NCBI RefSeq assembly: GCF_023065955.2
Contig: NW_026622985.1
Location: 77,241,931 to 77,305,930, forward strand
Length of the DNA: 64,000 nucleotides
Source of the DNA: Ursus arctos
Taxonomy: Eukaryota; Chordata; Mammalia; Carnivora; Ursidae
Direction: 5' to 3'
A model generated the notes under the pieces. The model worked only from the letters and a program-made list of their open reading frames with translations, was not told where the DNA came from and made no database searches. Positions 1 to 11,645 of this stretch are shown in pieces (the stretch's first letter is position 1; each line of letters begins with the position of its first letter). A program made the translations under genes and the position numbers.

Positions 1-47
1 AAATAAATAAATAAATAAAACCTTTAAAATTTTTCTTAAAAAAAAAG
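1..47 (+). mobile_element. 3' tail of a CAN-SINE cut by the window edge
   Basis: The window opens with (AAAT)n followed by 'aaaacctttaaaatttttct' and an A-run. This resembles the AAATAAATAAAATCTTTAAAA tail that ends sense-oriented CAN-SINEs elsewhere here (compare 20771-20792 and 56383-56406). The body lies before base 1, so assignment rests on the tail alone; a simple AT-rich repeat is the alternative. Confidence 0.5.
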
Positions 48-260
48 ATTCTAAGCCACTGTTTCTTAAAATATTTCTTCTACCACATTCTTTCACTCTT
101 CTTCAGAGATTTCAATCACACTTATGGGAGACCCTCTGATATGGTACCACGGCTCTTAGATACTCTGTTCTGTTTTATTAGCATTTTTGTCTTTTCATGT
201 TTCGGTCTGGGTAATTTCTATTAACCTATGTGAAATTTGCTGATTCTGCTCACAGATGTA

Positions 261-298
261 TTAAACATGCTGGTGAGCCTTAAACATGCTGCTGAGAT
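261..298. repeat. Two-copy 19-bp tandem duplication
   Basis: The unit beginning 'ttaaacatgctg' occurs at 261-279 and again at 280-298, with differences in the second half. It is a local duplication inside the L1-like region. Confidence 0.7.
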
Positions 299-1297
299 GA
301 AGGCATTCTTCATCTATGTTATTTTGCTTCTAGCATTTGATTGTATCTGATAGTTTTTATATTTCTGCTAAAGTTACTTACCTGATGTTGCATGTTTTCA
401 ACCTTTCCCATTAGTCTTTTGCACACTAATCATAGTTACTTTCAGTCCCTTGTGAGCTAGATTTAGCCTTCATGTTATGTCTCCTTCTGGCTGTTAATGT
501 TTTATTCCTTGGCAGTGTGTTGTTTTTTCTTTCTTCTTGGATACCTCATACTTTCTTTTGTTGTAAGCCATATGTGTTATGTAAAACAATGGAGAATGGA
601 GTTGATGCCTGGAAATGGGCCCATCTTTTCTTCTGCTAGGCCTTTAGTGTGGAGTTTAAATTCATGTTATCAGAAGTTAGGCCTGGCTTAGGTTTATAGT
701 TGCAGTGGTTGCCCTAAATGCACCAGAGGTTTCAAATTCCTTTACAATACTTTGTTTTTGTGGTCTGAGTGTTCTGATAGGGGGTTTGTGTCCTTGTCCG
801 CTCTCCTGTCAGTGTAGGCCTTCCCTTCATGCTTTGCCTCCGTTAGGGTCAGTCTCTACACTCTTGCCAACTCTTCCACCATCTTTCCTCTTGTTAACTT
901 GTCACAAGGCTCTTGCTAGCCTGGTGGTTGCCAAGCAGAGGAGCATTCTCCACTGTGCCTGCGAAGCCTCAGTCTTAGATAGGCACTGCCTCTCTAAGTC
1001 CCTGAGGTATAACCTTCTCGCTGACACTGCACCGTTTCACCTCTGGTTCTGTGCCCAGAATATATTCCTGCCTTTTCTGAAGTGGTTTTTCTTTTCTCTT
1101 ACCCCATGTGCAGTGGGTTTTCTCCAGTGGCCTAAGGGGGCAGTGTTTATTGCTCTTCCTTTCACAGAATAAGCCTTTAATTCTGTAGTGGAGATAAGGA
1201 GGTTTCAGGTTGAGTTTCCTGTCCCTCCTATACAGACTGTTCTCCTCCCCCATTCACACATGAGAGAGACTTTCTCAGGGCTCTCACCAGTCACTTT

Positions 1298-1398
1298 GTC
1301 TTCATCTTTGTCCTCTTTTCCTCTTCCCCCTTTCTCTCCCTTTCTCCTTCCACTTTTCTCCTCTCCCTCCTTCTTTTTCTCATTTTCTTCTTTCTTTA
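1298..1398. repeat. Polypyrimidine tract (C/T-rich, about 100 bp)
   Basis: The stretch is almost entirely C and T on the plus strand, with irregular CTTT/CCTT/CTCC units. Long homopurine-homopyrimidine runs can adopt triplex (H-DNA) structures; whether this one does is inference. It yields spurious low-complexity open frames on both strands (1188-1409 and 1205-1498). Confidence 0.8.
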
Positions 1399-1927
1399 TG
1401 GTTTTATAGTGTGGATAACGGTGAAGTGCCTGCAAAAGGATGTAAAGTCTTCCCATCTCTGTGACCTGCAGGGGCTCCACACTCCTGCCAGTCCTCACTC
1501 AGCGTCCACTAACTCATTAACTTTTGTAGCTAATTTAGTTTGTCTCAGGTTAGCAAGTGCTCGTGTTCATCCTTCCATCTTTCCCTGCAGGAGTCCATCT
1601 CATTAGATTTGTAGGTAGTTGGTTGCCCTGTGACGTTATCTCTCTGATGCGTTCAAGAGGAGTCACAAACTTGCATTTTGTCCAAGTTTTAGTGTTGTTA
1701 CAAGTTGAGAAGGAATGTTTTTTCTAGTTCTCTACATCCTGGACAGAATCCGAAAGTTGATCTCTTTATTTTTGATTACTTTATCTAATTTATTGAGTTT
1801 GAGGTATCTTAAGTAAGAGCCTACTGTTTATTTACTTTAATGGCATTTTTTTATATAAAAAAAATCCCCAAAGTCTCTGTGGAATTCAGTATTTTTTTGT
1901 TGTTGTGAAGCTGAGCTGAAACATTTT

Positions 1928-2123
1928 TTTTTTTTTAAGATTTTATTTATTTATTCAACAGAGATAGAGACAGCCAGTGAGAGAGGGAACACAAGCAGGG
2001 GGAGTGGGAGAGGAAGAAGCAGGCTCATAGTGGAGGAGCCTGATGTGGGGCTCGATCCGGTAATGCCAGGATCACGCCCTGAGCTGAAGGCAGACGCTTA
2101 ACCGCTGTGCCACCCAGGCGCCC
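1928..2123 (-). mobile_element. CAN-SINE, young arctoid subfamily, antisense
   Basis: Starts with a T-run and 'aagattttatttatttatt' (complement of the SINE tail) and ends with 'cacccaggcgcccc' (complement of the tRNA-derived head). It is full length and flanked by an exact 17-bp target-site duplication, ctgagctgaaacatttt, at 1911-1927 and 2124-2140. The perfect duplication indicates a fairly recent insertion. The internal 'cagccagtgagagaggg' phrase is diagnostic of the young subfamily shared with the copies at 10303 and 49099. Confidence 0.95.
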
Positions 2124-2140
2124 CTGAGCTGAAACATTTT

Positions 2141-4269
2141 TAAAAGCAAAGCAAGAGCAAAGAAGAATGAAAAGACAAGAGAAGAGAGTTTTGTGTTCAC
2201 ATGAGATTTACAAACAGTTGGAAACTAGATGAGACTGAAAGATAGGGAAAGAATTACCTTTAATCAAAGGGTTTCCCTTTTGGTTGTATTCTAAGTCCCA
2301 TGATGAATGTTATGGCAACTTCTCTATTACCGAAATCTAGTTTACAGGTTCAACATATCACAGTTTGCTGTGTTTTCACTAGACACTACTTAAATAACTC
2401 TCATATTTGTTCTCAGACTTTCACATAGATCATTTTCCTTTGTCTTTCCAGATACTTTAGCTACTAAAATTACTTTCTGTGTGAGTTAAAAGCCCAATTC
2501 ATAACCGCCTTTACTTTCAATACTGATTAAACTGAATGTACTATCTTCCCTTTTCAATTATTGGAACTTTTTTTGCCCCATGACACTTCCCTTTAGAAAA
2601 TCTGGTTTCTTTTGCTTTGTCACAGCAAATTACTTTAATTCAAGCTGATCCAATATCTTTCTTCTGTATTCATTTTAACCTATATTATGTTTGCATTATA
2701 ACTAGCTTTTCCATGTGCATTTTATTAAATAAAAATCCAGATAATTTATTGAATGCTTAGTACATATTGGTTGATTGAGTAACCTAGGCTTGGTCCTGAA
2801 CTTTTATCAATTCCCATGAATGCTTTACCCCTTGTTTTACAGCTGTCCTTACTTTGGATCGACTGATAAATCTAAGTACACAGTTACAACTGTGTATCTT
2901 GATAAAAAAAAAAAAAATCAACTGGTCTGGTGATTTGCTCACAACTGAAATTATGTATGTTTCATTTATTTTGTTTTTATAGATATGACCAGAAACTCCC
3001 GGTTTCATTCATTCATTCATGAGTCAAAGTTGACTCATCATGAAAGAACTGATAATATTTTGTTCCATGGATTCCAAAACATACATGGCTTTGTGTTTTT
3101 AATTTCAAGGGCATTGTGAGCACTAGTGAAAGAAGATAAACTGTAATATGAATAGCACTTTCCTGGTGGGTCAAACATTCCTGTTTATGTAAGCAAACAA
3201 AATGAGCTTTACTTTATTAATTGAAGGAATAGAAGAAGGGGTTGCAACTCAGAAGAAATTATGAGAAGAAAAAAAAATTACTTGGAGTTAGGAATTCCAG
3301 TGCTTTAGATCAGACCCGTTTGCTTGAGGTCACTTCGTTTTGCATTCTGATGTTTGTCGCCTCAGAAGCACTGAAGCTAGTACTTAGGGCAAGGGACTAT
3401 TTGCATAGACTTGAAGGCTTATCTGGTACTGAAGGTCAACAGTGACCTTCCAGAGAAGGCCAGCCCTTTGTTCTACTGCCCAGGAACTCCCAAATAACTT
3501 AAAATCAGGGACTTTTGGACATATAATGGGTGGAGGACCTCAAGTGCCTATGCTCTAGGGAATATATATAAGGTGTCTCTGTACGCATTGAATCTAATTC
3601 AAAGGAAATACTATATTACAAAGTATATTATAAGGAATCTATAAAATGGACTATCAGCAAGTATATGATATCTTTCTGTGGTAGATAGAAAGAGTAAAAT
3701 GGAATTCTATATGATTATTTGTTACTGAGGGTCTCCCTTTTTAAAATCTCTCCAAAAGAATCAGGTGATCAAAAAAAATTCTTGATCAAGACCAAGTTCA
3801 GGCAGCTTTGATTATTTATCATTCCATCATTTTAATTGCAAAATGTACTCAATTCTATAGGTTTTTTAATATAAAATTAAAAACTAGTGTAGCTTTAGAA
3901 TTTTTTGAATTTAAAGTATTCTTTACCTGATTAATTATAACTACATTCACATAAACCCCCCAGTTTGACATATTCCATGAAAAATCCATACTATCAAGTT
4001 TTTTTCCTCCAGTATATTTTACTCACTCTTTCTCTCTTTCAGTTTTCTAATACTTCTAGCAGATTTTATATAATGTATAACAATGTATTTACTCATCTAG
4101 ATACCTGATTTTTCTTTATGCAGTACTGTATTTCTTTTAGTAAAGTTTCAATTCAATTTATTTATTTATTTATTTTGACTGCATACATACTTGTTGTTAG
4201 AGAGCAAACACAACTCTTATTAAAGTTATAGTTTCAGTGAGGTCACTCTATATTGTATTGTCTGTGGTG
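2141..4269. other. Unassigned, mostly unique sequence
   Basis: I recognise no gene or clear repeat over most of this stretch. It holds a weak MIR-like patch around 2740-2900, the AP-1 palindrome at 3020-3037, and a non-repetitive, slightly GC-richer block at 3280-3560 ending in 'gaatatatataagg', a TATA-like string. The short open frames (2784-3008 minus, 3242-3445 plus) have no recognisable domain. Confidence 0.5.
3019..3038. promoter_or_regulatory. Perfect palindrome with two inverted AP-1 motifs
   Basis: The sequence atgagtcaaagttgactcat has 9-bp arms around a 2-bp centre (ag). Each arm contains an AP-1/TRE consensus: TGAGTCA at 3020-3026 and TGACTCA at 3031-3037. It directly follows an (ATTC)4 run at 3005-3020. 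The motif identity is seen directly; binding in vivo is inference. Confidence 0.5.
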
Positions 4270-4278
4270 TTATTTTCT

Positions 4279-4481
4279 TTCTTTCTTTTTTTTAAAGATT
4301 TTATTTATTTATTTGAGAGCGAGCAAGCAAGCACATGAGTGGGGGGAGGAGCAGAGGAAGAGGGAGAAGCAGACTCCCCAGTGATCAGGGAGCCCAAAGG
4401 ACTTGGGGCTTGATCCTAGGACCCTGGATCATGACCTGAGCTGAAGGCAGAAGCATAACCCACTGAGTCACCCAGGTGCTA
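4279..4481 (-). mobile_element. CAN-SINE, older copy, antisense
   Basis: Contains 'aaagattttatttatttat', then a purine-rich 'gagcagaggaagaggg' body and 'gactccccagtgatcaggga', ending in 'gagtcacccaggtgc'. A short probable target duplication, ttattttct, sits at 4270-4278 and 4482-4490. Divergence from the young copies indicates an older insertion. Confidence 0.9.
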
Positions 4482-6632
4482 TTATTTTCTATCATAAGTA
4501 TTTCAGATATTTTAAGAATATTAATTTGTATTCTTCAGAATTAAACTAAAATGTACATTGTATTTAAATATCCATTTGCAAAAAATATCCGTTTACATTA
4601 CTCTTGGAAAGATATATTGTATGCAGTCAATGTTTCAGTTGATTTCAGTATAATAAATTTTCTTTGAACAAACACTTAATGCCTAGCTTGTGTTAGGCAT
4701 AAGGGGGTTTAAAAATATATATTCCACAGGCAAGGATCTCAAATAGTTAAAAATATATATATTATAACTGTCAATCTAATTATGCATATTTTAAATATAT
4801 GATAAAATTATGTAACTATATAGAGATATTTCTGTATATGCATTGACATAGCATATGCATTCTCACAAAGTCAACTAACTAAAAACAAATAAATCTTTTC
4901 AACATGTTGGAAGAGTTTTAATATTACTTTTAAAATGTGACTTAAACTATCCTAAAATTGTGTATATACCCCAGTTTCTAAACAGAGGCAGTTAGGAATA
5001 AATAAAGAGATTTCAAAATGGCATTATTGGTCTCTAAAATTAGAACATCATGGAAATCTTTCCTTAATTTTATTTTTTATTATTGAGGAACAGTTGGATT
5101 ACAATGACCTATGGCCTGCAAAATAGTTTAGATTTATCATGCATTCTCTTACAAATTCTATTATTACCACATATTACTCAGTTACATTCTTTTTGTTACT
5201 TGTTTTCTTATGATTACTCAATGGTTGCCTTAATTTTAGGAAAACTTTGTGTTGATGGGGATTTGAATTTATGGTGCAAAGTAATTGTCCATTTACCCGG
5301 GAAGTTATGAGGTCCTGAATCTACCATATTCTTTCAGTTTACACATGCATTACAAATATCTGAACAGAATCCTTTCATTAATTAGGTAAAGTGAAGTAGG
5401 TAGATGACATGCTGAAGTAAAGGATGTGTATATTCACTTTTTGATTCAATAAGAAATTAACTACACCATTTTAGCTGAACATGAAGTAGTATATGCCACA
5501 GATTTATTTTCTATAGCAAACCTTTGATAGGTTAGCCTGTTTTGTTTTGTTTTTCCTTATGTCTTGCCTGTGGCCTATTTCTCTGGAATATTTATAAAAT
5601 CCTCCAATTCTTGATCAGTAAATGACCTTCACTAAGAGAGATTTGCTGATGTTTTGGAGAAGAGTATCGTGTGAATATAAATCTTTGTAAATATGGCTTT
5701 AATAGATCTTAAAACCAGAGACCAGAATAAAATAAAACAAACATAGTGTCTTCTAAGAGAAAACAAAAAAAGCAGATCAGTCCTTGCCCAGGTACTGTAG
5801 TAATTATCTGTTGACAAGAGGTCTTACTATATCTTCTTTAGGAAAATAAGTATAATTTAGACCAAACAATGACAAACATTAATTGGTGTTTAAAAGGAAG
5901 AGTATTCCTCAGGGAAGTAATGAAACTGCCGATCTCCACTTTTTGCAGCTGAACAATGGGGCACATTGCCTTTTAAGAGATGAATCATTCTGACTTTATC
6001 AACCTTGATGTTTTGCACTGTAAGCCTAGCACTCACACACCAGCACCCATTTAAAAAGCATCCAAATTATCATATTACATGTCAGATATGCAGTACATAA
6101 TCAGAGACGAAAAAAATAGTAGCATTTCGATTGTAGTGGGATAGATAGAGGGATGATTTGGGGATCGATCTCACTTCTGTGAGTTTAAAGGAATCCTTCG
6201 GTAAGGCTTTATGGGAAAGGTAATAAGACAGGCCATGCTCAGTATGAGACTTGCACACATCTTGCACCCCACAATTTAATTCAAATTAGTCTGTTCATAT
6301 TATTTCATTATCTCATTCTAATTTCAGTACCACAGATGTTACCTTATATTATAGTACAATGCATGAATCATTTTTTTTTTTTTTTGAAAGTACTTTCCAT
6401 ATAACATTGTGAGTCTTTTTGTGCTCTGTTTCTCCATTCTCACAGTGAAGTGAAGGAATCTGGATTTCTCTGTGACAGAATTATACACAGATTCCTAAAA
6501 CTGCTGCTAACAGAATATATTTCACTGGCAGTTTAAGTGATAAAGTAAGGGACCAGAGTATGAACTCTTCCTACGTTTGTCACTATCTGATTTAATGTCT
6601 TTATGATTTTTGTTGGTTTTGCTCTGTGCCCA
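4482..6632. other. Unassigned AT-rich sequence with a small L2-like patch
   Basis: Around 4665-4745 the text 'aatgcctagcttgtgttagg' followed by 'caaggatctcaaatag' resembles the 3'-end region of L2 in reverse orientation. The rest is AT-rich and unassigned. Open frames at 5083-5310, 5632-5817 and 6082-6267 are short and have no recognisable domain. A lone T15 run lies at 6371-6385 with no element body attached. Confidence 0.45.
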
Positions 6633-6963
6633 TGCTGTGTTCTGAATGTGTCTCTTCTATTTATATGTGAAAATCCCAGTTCTCAAAAGGGATCACATTA
6701 GGATGTGGGGCTGTTACAAGTGTGGAACCTCACGAATAGGATTAGTGACTTATAAAAGAAGCTTTAGAGAGATCGGTAGTTCCTTGTGCCATATGAAGGT
6801 ACAATGAGAAGTCTCTGAGACCCAGAAGAGAGTCCTCACACAACCACTGTGGCAACCTGATATCAGACTTCCATCCTTCAAAACTCTGAACAATAAGTTT
6901 CTGTTCCTTATTATGTACCCAGTCTGTGGTATTTACTTATAGCAGCCCAAATAGATTAAGACA
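6633..6963 (+). mobile_element. Solo LTR, ERVL-MaLR type
   Basis: Shows the layout of the MST/MLT1 group of long terminal repeats: 'ctgaatgtgtctctt' near the start, 'ataggattagtgacttataa' in the middle, an 'aactctgaacaataagttt' segment and the end phrase 'tgtggtatttacttatagca' to 'gattaagaca'. TG...CA termini are bounded by near-identical 5-bp flanks (gccca before, accca after), as expected for retroviral integration. No internal region is adjacent, so it is a solo LTR. Confidence 0.8.
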
Positions 6964-7830
6964 ACCCATTTATGAAAATTCAGGTAGTCAATCTGACATG
7001 CTATGAAATTCATGATATGTGTCAACTAGAATGTGGTAGGGTACTTGGGACATGCTAAATTTTGTGCCTAAGGGAAAATGAATTCCATATAACAAAATCT
7101 AATAAAACTGAATTCCATTAATTCTATCTCTATTAAAAAGCCTGTGTAACGGGTTCTCTGGTAGGCCTCTCTTAGTCTTATGGAGAAGGAATTACTTTTG
7201 AATCAGCAGGTAAATTGTTTTATTATTTGGAGTAAAAAACAAGGTTTAAGAACAGACTCTTAAGAGGTTTTGGAGAGTGATTATAATCCTGTTCAGTTTC
7301 TACATTGGTTCATAGATTTGGGTAACCAACCTCAAATGAGAGACTGAAAACAAATGGTTATATTTAATTGTTCATTACAATTATAGGGCTTTTCCTATTT
7401 ATTTGTCATAGTGTTTAATTTCTTGATAACAAACATTCTATGAATCTTAGAATGGCTGTTTGGCTACAGGTCAGTTAATTCAGAGATTGGATAGGACCAT
7501 GACTAGAGGAAAGTCATGCACTTCCACAGTGGAGCTCTTCTGCTACATTGTCCTATTTTCCATTATATGCAGGAGTGGATATAATCCCATAAGACTTTAC
7601 TGAAAGAAACCAGACGTATTTCTAATAATCAGGTAATAACCAGATTTCCTTTGCTAGACTTAAAACTGTTTCCAGTGCATAACACATTTTCAGAATATTT
7701 GAATATCTAAAATCACTAAATTTACATACCAAGCTTGCCATTTCCATGTATCTATCCATTTATCCGTTTTTGGGGGGTTTTAACGTTAACTATCATATAA
7801 CAACATGTGATCAGAACAAAAAAATCCAAA
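6964..7830. other. Unassigned sequence
   Basis: AT-rich, with no gene, RNA gene or repeat family that I can name. Confidence 0.5.
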
Positions 7831-7842
7831 GAGACTTGAATT

Positions 7843-8030
7843 ATTTTTTTTTAAAGATTTTTATTTATTTATTTGAGAGAGAGAGAGAGGACAAGTGGGG
7901 TGGGGGGAGCAGAGGGAGAAGCAAACTCTCTGCTGAGCAGGGAGCCCAATGTGGGACTTGATCCCAGGACCCTGGATCATGCCCTGAGCCAAAAGCAGAC
8001 ACTTAATCGACTGAGTCACCCAGGTGCCCC
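7843..8030 (-). mobile_element. CAN-SINE, antisense
   Basis: T-rich start with 'aagatttttatttatttatt', a (GA)n patch, 'gctgagcagggagcccaatg' and the head complement 'gagtcacccaggtgcccc'. Imperfect target duplication: gagacttgaattatttt from 7831 and gagacttggatgatttt from 8031. The two mismatches between the duplicates indicate an older insertion. Confidence 0.93.
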
Positions 8031-8047
8031 GAGACTTGGATGATTTT

Positions 8048-8990
8048 AATAACGAGTCCGTAATCTAATTTATCTTCATCCATTGATGTAAAGAAAATGC
8101 CCCTCAACCTTGCTATATAAAATAATAGACCAGATACTATATAATATAGAAGTTTTAAGTTTTTAAAATATTCTTATGAATATAGTTCTTAGATGAAGTG
8201 ATCCATGGGGGTGGGTCTTTTAATACTGAATGATTGAAAATGATGATTCACGTTTTTATTATTTTTTTCAATTGTTTCAGCGATACCATTAATGGAGTTT
8301 GAGATAAAATGAATCCGTTATTATTTAATTATTTTAGGTTATATTTTCTGTAGTAAACAAGAGATTTATAGCTTTCTCTCCTCCCAGAGACAACTTTGAG
8401 ATTAAGAAGAAAAGCTCTGCCCCAAAACAATTTTATCAGTGTTATCTATGTTGCAACAATGCTTTGGAATTGCAAGATATTGCCTCTTCAAATATTGAAT
8501 CTCTTTGTCTCTCTCTTTCTTTCCATGGAATGAAAAGTGTTGGTCCAGGTTACTGTGACAATGTCCAAAGAGAAAGAGGAAAAGGAAAGAAAACCATGCC
8601 ATCAGTAACAAATTCTGCAGGTTTATAGAATAATCTCTAACAAGAAAGGACGGTCTAGAGAAAATTGGGTCTATTTCAAAAGGGCCCCTTAGTTAGAAGC
8701 ATAATAGATCCATTATCATTAGAAAACAGAGAAACAGGCTGTCTACACAGTGTTACTAAGAAAAATCTGAACACCTCCATGTTCTCAAATAGCTTTAAGA
8801 ATAGTTTTGCAAGCCTAATTCATCTTTGGGATAGGGCAATAAATTCCACTATTCAAATTCCAGTAGTCTCCTGGGAAAGTTAATTAATTCACTCTCCAAT
8901 ATATTTCTTTAAAAAATTTGCTTTGTTATAAAATATTTCAACTTTATAGGAAATTATAGGTTTAAAAATTTATACATGTTATTTGGACAA
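8048..8990. other. Unassigned sequence
   Basis: No gene or assignable repeat. The open frames at 8402-8611 (minus) and 8665-8883 (plus) lack motifs and typical gene context. Confidence 0.45.
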
Positions 8991-8999
8991 ATATTAATA

Positions 9000-9780
9000 T
9001 TTAGCAGCCAATTATTTGGTACATGTTATGTACCAGGCTGTTTGTTAGTAATGGAACTTTTAGGATTTAAAGAGGGACAGAAGACAGTCTTTGCCTTCAT
9101 TGGCCTTTGATTCTTATAATTGAGACTTGTGCACATAGCTCACTATTGTAAAAGATTGAAGGTAGCAAATGCTATGGGATAATTATACAAACAATACCAT
9201 ATGAAAATGAAAATATGTAATAACGTGATAAGAAAGGAAAGAAGACTTTAGGTCCAAATTTGCTGAGACAATCCTGTAACGCTAGTGAGTAGAAGAGGGT
9301 TGAGTAGAGGTTATAAGAGAGGGGGTAACTCTGTGCATTTTGTAGTTGTGCCCTTAAACACATCAATGTTGTCCATCGGGGAAATATGAGGAAATACAAG
9401 TGCTAGTAAGTACAAATAAATAAGATGGGAGAAGTTCTAGCAGTAAAGGAGAAGGTGCTGTTTATATGGAGTAGTCAGATAAAACCTGTCTGATAAAATT
9501 ACATATGAGGGGAAAGCTAGTGGAAGGAAAAGCATGAGCTCTGTGAATGGCTATCTGGGGTTGGGGGAGTGGATTTTGGATCTTCCTGTCTCAGATGAAA
9601 GCAGTACAAAGGCTCAGAGTCTGGAGAGTAACTGCTGAATTACAGGAATGGGGAAGCATTTGGTGTGGCCGGACCAGGGGGAGTAAAGGTATGGAGTGTG
9701 GGTAGTAAGGCAAGTGAGCTAAGAGGTAGATGAGTTGTGCTGAAATTTAAGGAATGTTATACAGACTTTCTAGAGTACCC
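9000..9780 (-). mobile_element. L2 LINE fragment, antisense
   Basis: Order and phrases follow the L2 3' region read backward: 'gtacatgttatgtaccaggc', 'aagacagtctttgccttcat', then a purine-rich stretch with 'ggccggaccagggggag', 'ggcaagtgagctaagagg' and 'gttatacagact'. L2 is an ancient CR1-clade LINE that is inactive in placental mammals. Boundaries are approximate. Confidence 0.6.
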
Positions 9781-10280
9781 AGGAGAGCACAACATTGACA
9801 AACGGTTTTGATTAATTTGCCTAATCTTTAAATGACTAGGATTAGAAAGATGGCTGTTTTTACCATACATTTTAACCCCTGATTAATTATTTCTCTTTTC
9901 CTCCCCTAAATTGACTTCCCCATAACCACATTTGGAGCATGGATCATTTGATAAATACTAGAAGATTTTAGTTCTTAAAATTAATTCTGTGACTTGAAAA
10001 TTATTTTACCAGATGGACTGAAGTTTGTAGCTTACCATATTCTTACGTAGGTGGTATTATCAATTAACTGTTGAGTGGAGATGACACCTGGAAATTCCAT
10101 TGAGAATTTTGTACTTTTCTTTCCTTTTCCTTTTTCTACCTTTGGACATTGTATCAGGACCCTTGTCCAACACTTTTCTCTCCATAGAAAGACAGAGAGA
10201 GATCAGAAAAGGTTCAGTATCTGAAGAGGTAATATCTTTCAATCCCAAGGCACTGTTACAACATAGAAATGAAATTTCTT
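9781..10280. other. Unassigned sequence
   Basis: AT-rich with no recognisable element. Part of the open frame at 10100-10615 falls here, but that frame runs on through the SINE at 10303 and is not a gene. Confidence 0.45.
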
Positions 10281-10302
10281 TTGGAGCAGCATTTTTTTCT
10301 TT

Positions 10303-10504
10303 CTTTTTTTTTTTTTTTAAAGATTTTATTTATTTATTTGACAGAGAGAAACAGCCAGCGAGAGAGGGAACACAAGCAGGGGGAGTGGGAGAGGAAGAAG
10401 CAGGCTCCCAGCGGAGGAGCCTGATGTGGGGCTCGATCCCAGAATGCTGGGATCACGCCCTGAGCCGAAGGCAGACGCTTAACTGCTGCGCCACCCAGGT
10501 GCCC
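10303..10504 (-). mobile_element. CAN-SINE, young arctoid subfamily, antisense
   Basis: Full-length copy from the T-run to 'cgccacccaggtgccc'. It carries the young-subfamily body ('acagccagcgagagaggg', 'cagcggaggagcc'). The target duplication is 22 bp and exact (starts ttggagcagcattttttt) at 10281-10302 and 10505-10526, the longest in the window, indicating a recent insertion. Confidence 0.97.
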
Positions 10505-10526
10505 TTGGAGCAGCATTTTTTTCTTT

Positions 10527-11510
10527 ACCTGAAGTTTTCTCCAGGAAGGGAGGAGAAATCTGTAAATCACTTGTTTACTCCAGGAAAAAAAAAAAAAGCT
10601 GAAAGAATAAAATAGATGACAAAAGATGTGTTTTATCATAAACTTATTTTATCATAAACTTCAAAGAAACTGTATCTTTAATTTCAGTGGACTTGCTGGA
10701 GATTTGGATGTCTGCAGCTTGCCCTGAGAAAGGTAAAAATAGCAATGAAGATAATTAGAAAACTGTGATCTGACTATTTTATAGTAAGAAAGGGAGGAGA
10801 TTATAAGGGCAAATACACATTAAAAATAAGAAGCTTAATTCTCCCTGTTGAAAATAAGAAAATACTCTTTCCTTTCACTTTTCTTAGAGCACTTACTTTA
10901 GAAAACCTGTAATGTTAAGTTCTATCTCTTTGGAATGTATATAAATTTGTTAAAAAGCAAAATAGTCTCTTGCCAGCTTTAAGATCTAGGAATGTCTGTT
11001 TGGAGGTGTTGGGAATAATCTCTGGTATGTAATCATCAAGGCAGATAGCCACCCTATCTCCCAGTTTCTGTAGAAGGAATGGTAGGAGCCTAACTTGGGT
11101 GAGCAGTTCCTTCCAAGTTGCAAACTACCTCCTGTTCTAAAGATATGAATTTATTATTCCTTTGGATAAGCTAATTAACAAACTCAGTTGACCACTCTAA
11201 TTACTGAAAATGAACTATGTATGACAAATGGTTTTGTCAAATCCTCTTACCTGAGATCCAGTTATTATTTATCTTGAGAACATGTGTGTAATGTGTTGTC
11301 CCTGCTTGTCTTTTTAAAGGGAGAGATTTCTTTGTCTGTGCAATGTTTTAATAGCTTACCTGTGATGCCCAACACAGTTTGGTTTAATGTTTATTCAGTA
11401 GCAAAATTGCTTTCTTTCCCTTCTACCTTTGTGAGAAGTTTTCTAGATTAGGAGATTAAAAAATATATGTATTTCCCCAATGCATGTAATGTATTTATTT
11501 AGTATACCTA
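10527..11510. other. Unassigned sequence with a 16-bp tandem duplication
   Basis: A two-copy repeat of ttttatcataaactt plus one variable base lies at 10631-10646 and 10647-10662. Otherwise I see no gene or named repeat. Confidence 0.5.
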
Positions 11511-11514
11511 CTTT

Positions 11515-11645
11515 TGCTAGACTCTAAGTTCCATGAGTGCAGGGCTTTATCTGTTTTATTCTGTGTCTTCAGTATCTAGAATACTGCCTGGCATGTAGAG
11601 ATACCGTGTGATTGTCATGAATAAATAAAGGTATCAATCAATAAA
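11515..11645 (+). mobile_element. L2 LINE 3' end, sense
   Basis: Matches the L2 3' terminus by eye: 'gactctaagttccatgagtg', 'cagggctttatctgttttat', 'ctagaatactgcctggcat' and 'atgaataaataaaggtat' at the end. This segment is one of the most recognisable parts of L2. Confidence 0.8.

Larger units (their letters stand above)
48..1790 (-). mobile_element. Old L1 5' region (ORF1 start and 5'UTR), antisense
   Basis: Read on the plus strand, the phrase near 207-250 ('gggtaatttctattaacct' followed by 'gctgattctgctcac') is the antisense of the L1 ORF1 N-terminal region. The following kilobase, which is T-rich with tract-wise C/T runs, has the texture of the antisense L1M 5'UTR. Open frames between 497 and 1606 on both strands lie inside it and show no family match, so I do not call them genes. 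Right boundary is approximate. Alternative: unassigned intronic sequence beyond about 700. Confidence 0.42.

Noticed and set aside
705..1172. 155-codon open frame on the plus strand
   Set aside because: Lies in what looks like antisense L1 5'UTR; composition is Leu/Cys/Phe-rich from a T-rich strand, with no domain, splice context or family match.
3500..3580. TATA-like 'atatataagg' as a promoter
   Set aside because: AT-rich background makes such strings common; no initiator, exon or CpG content supports a transcription start.
10100..10615. 171-codon open frame on the plus strand
   Set aside because: Runs straight through the SINE at 10303-10504 and its poly(T); the middle third is translated SINE.
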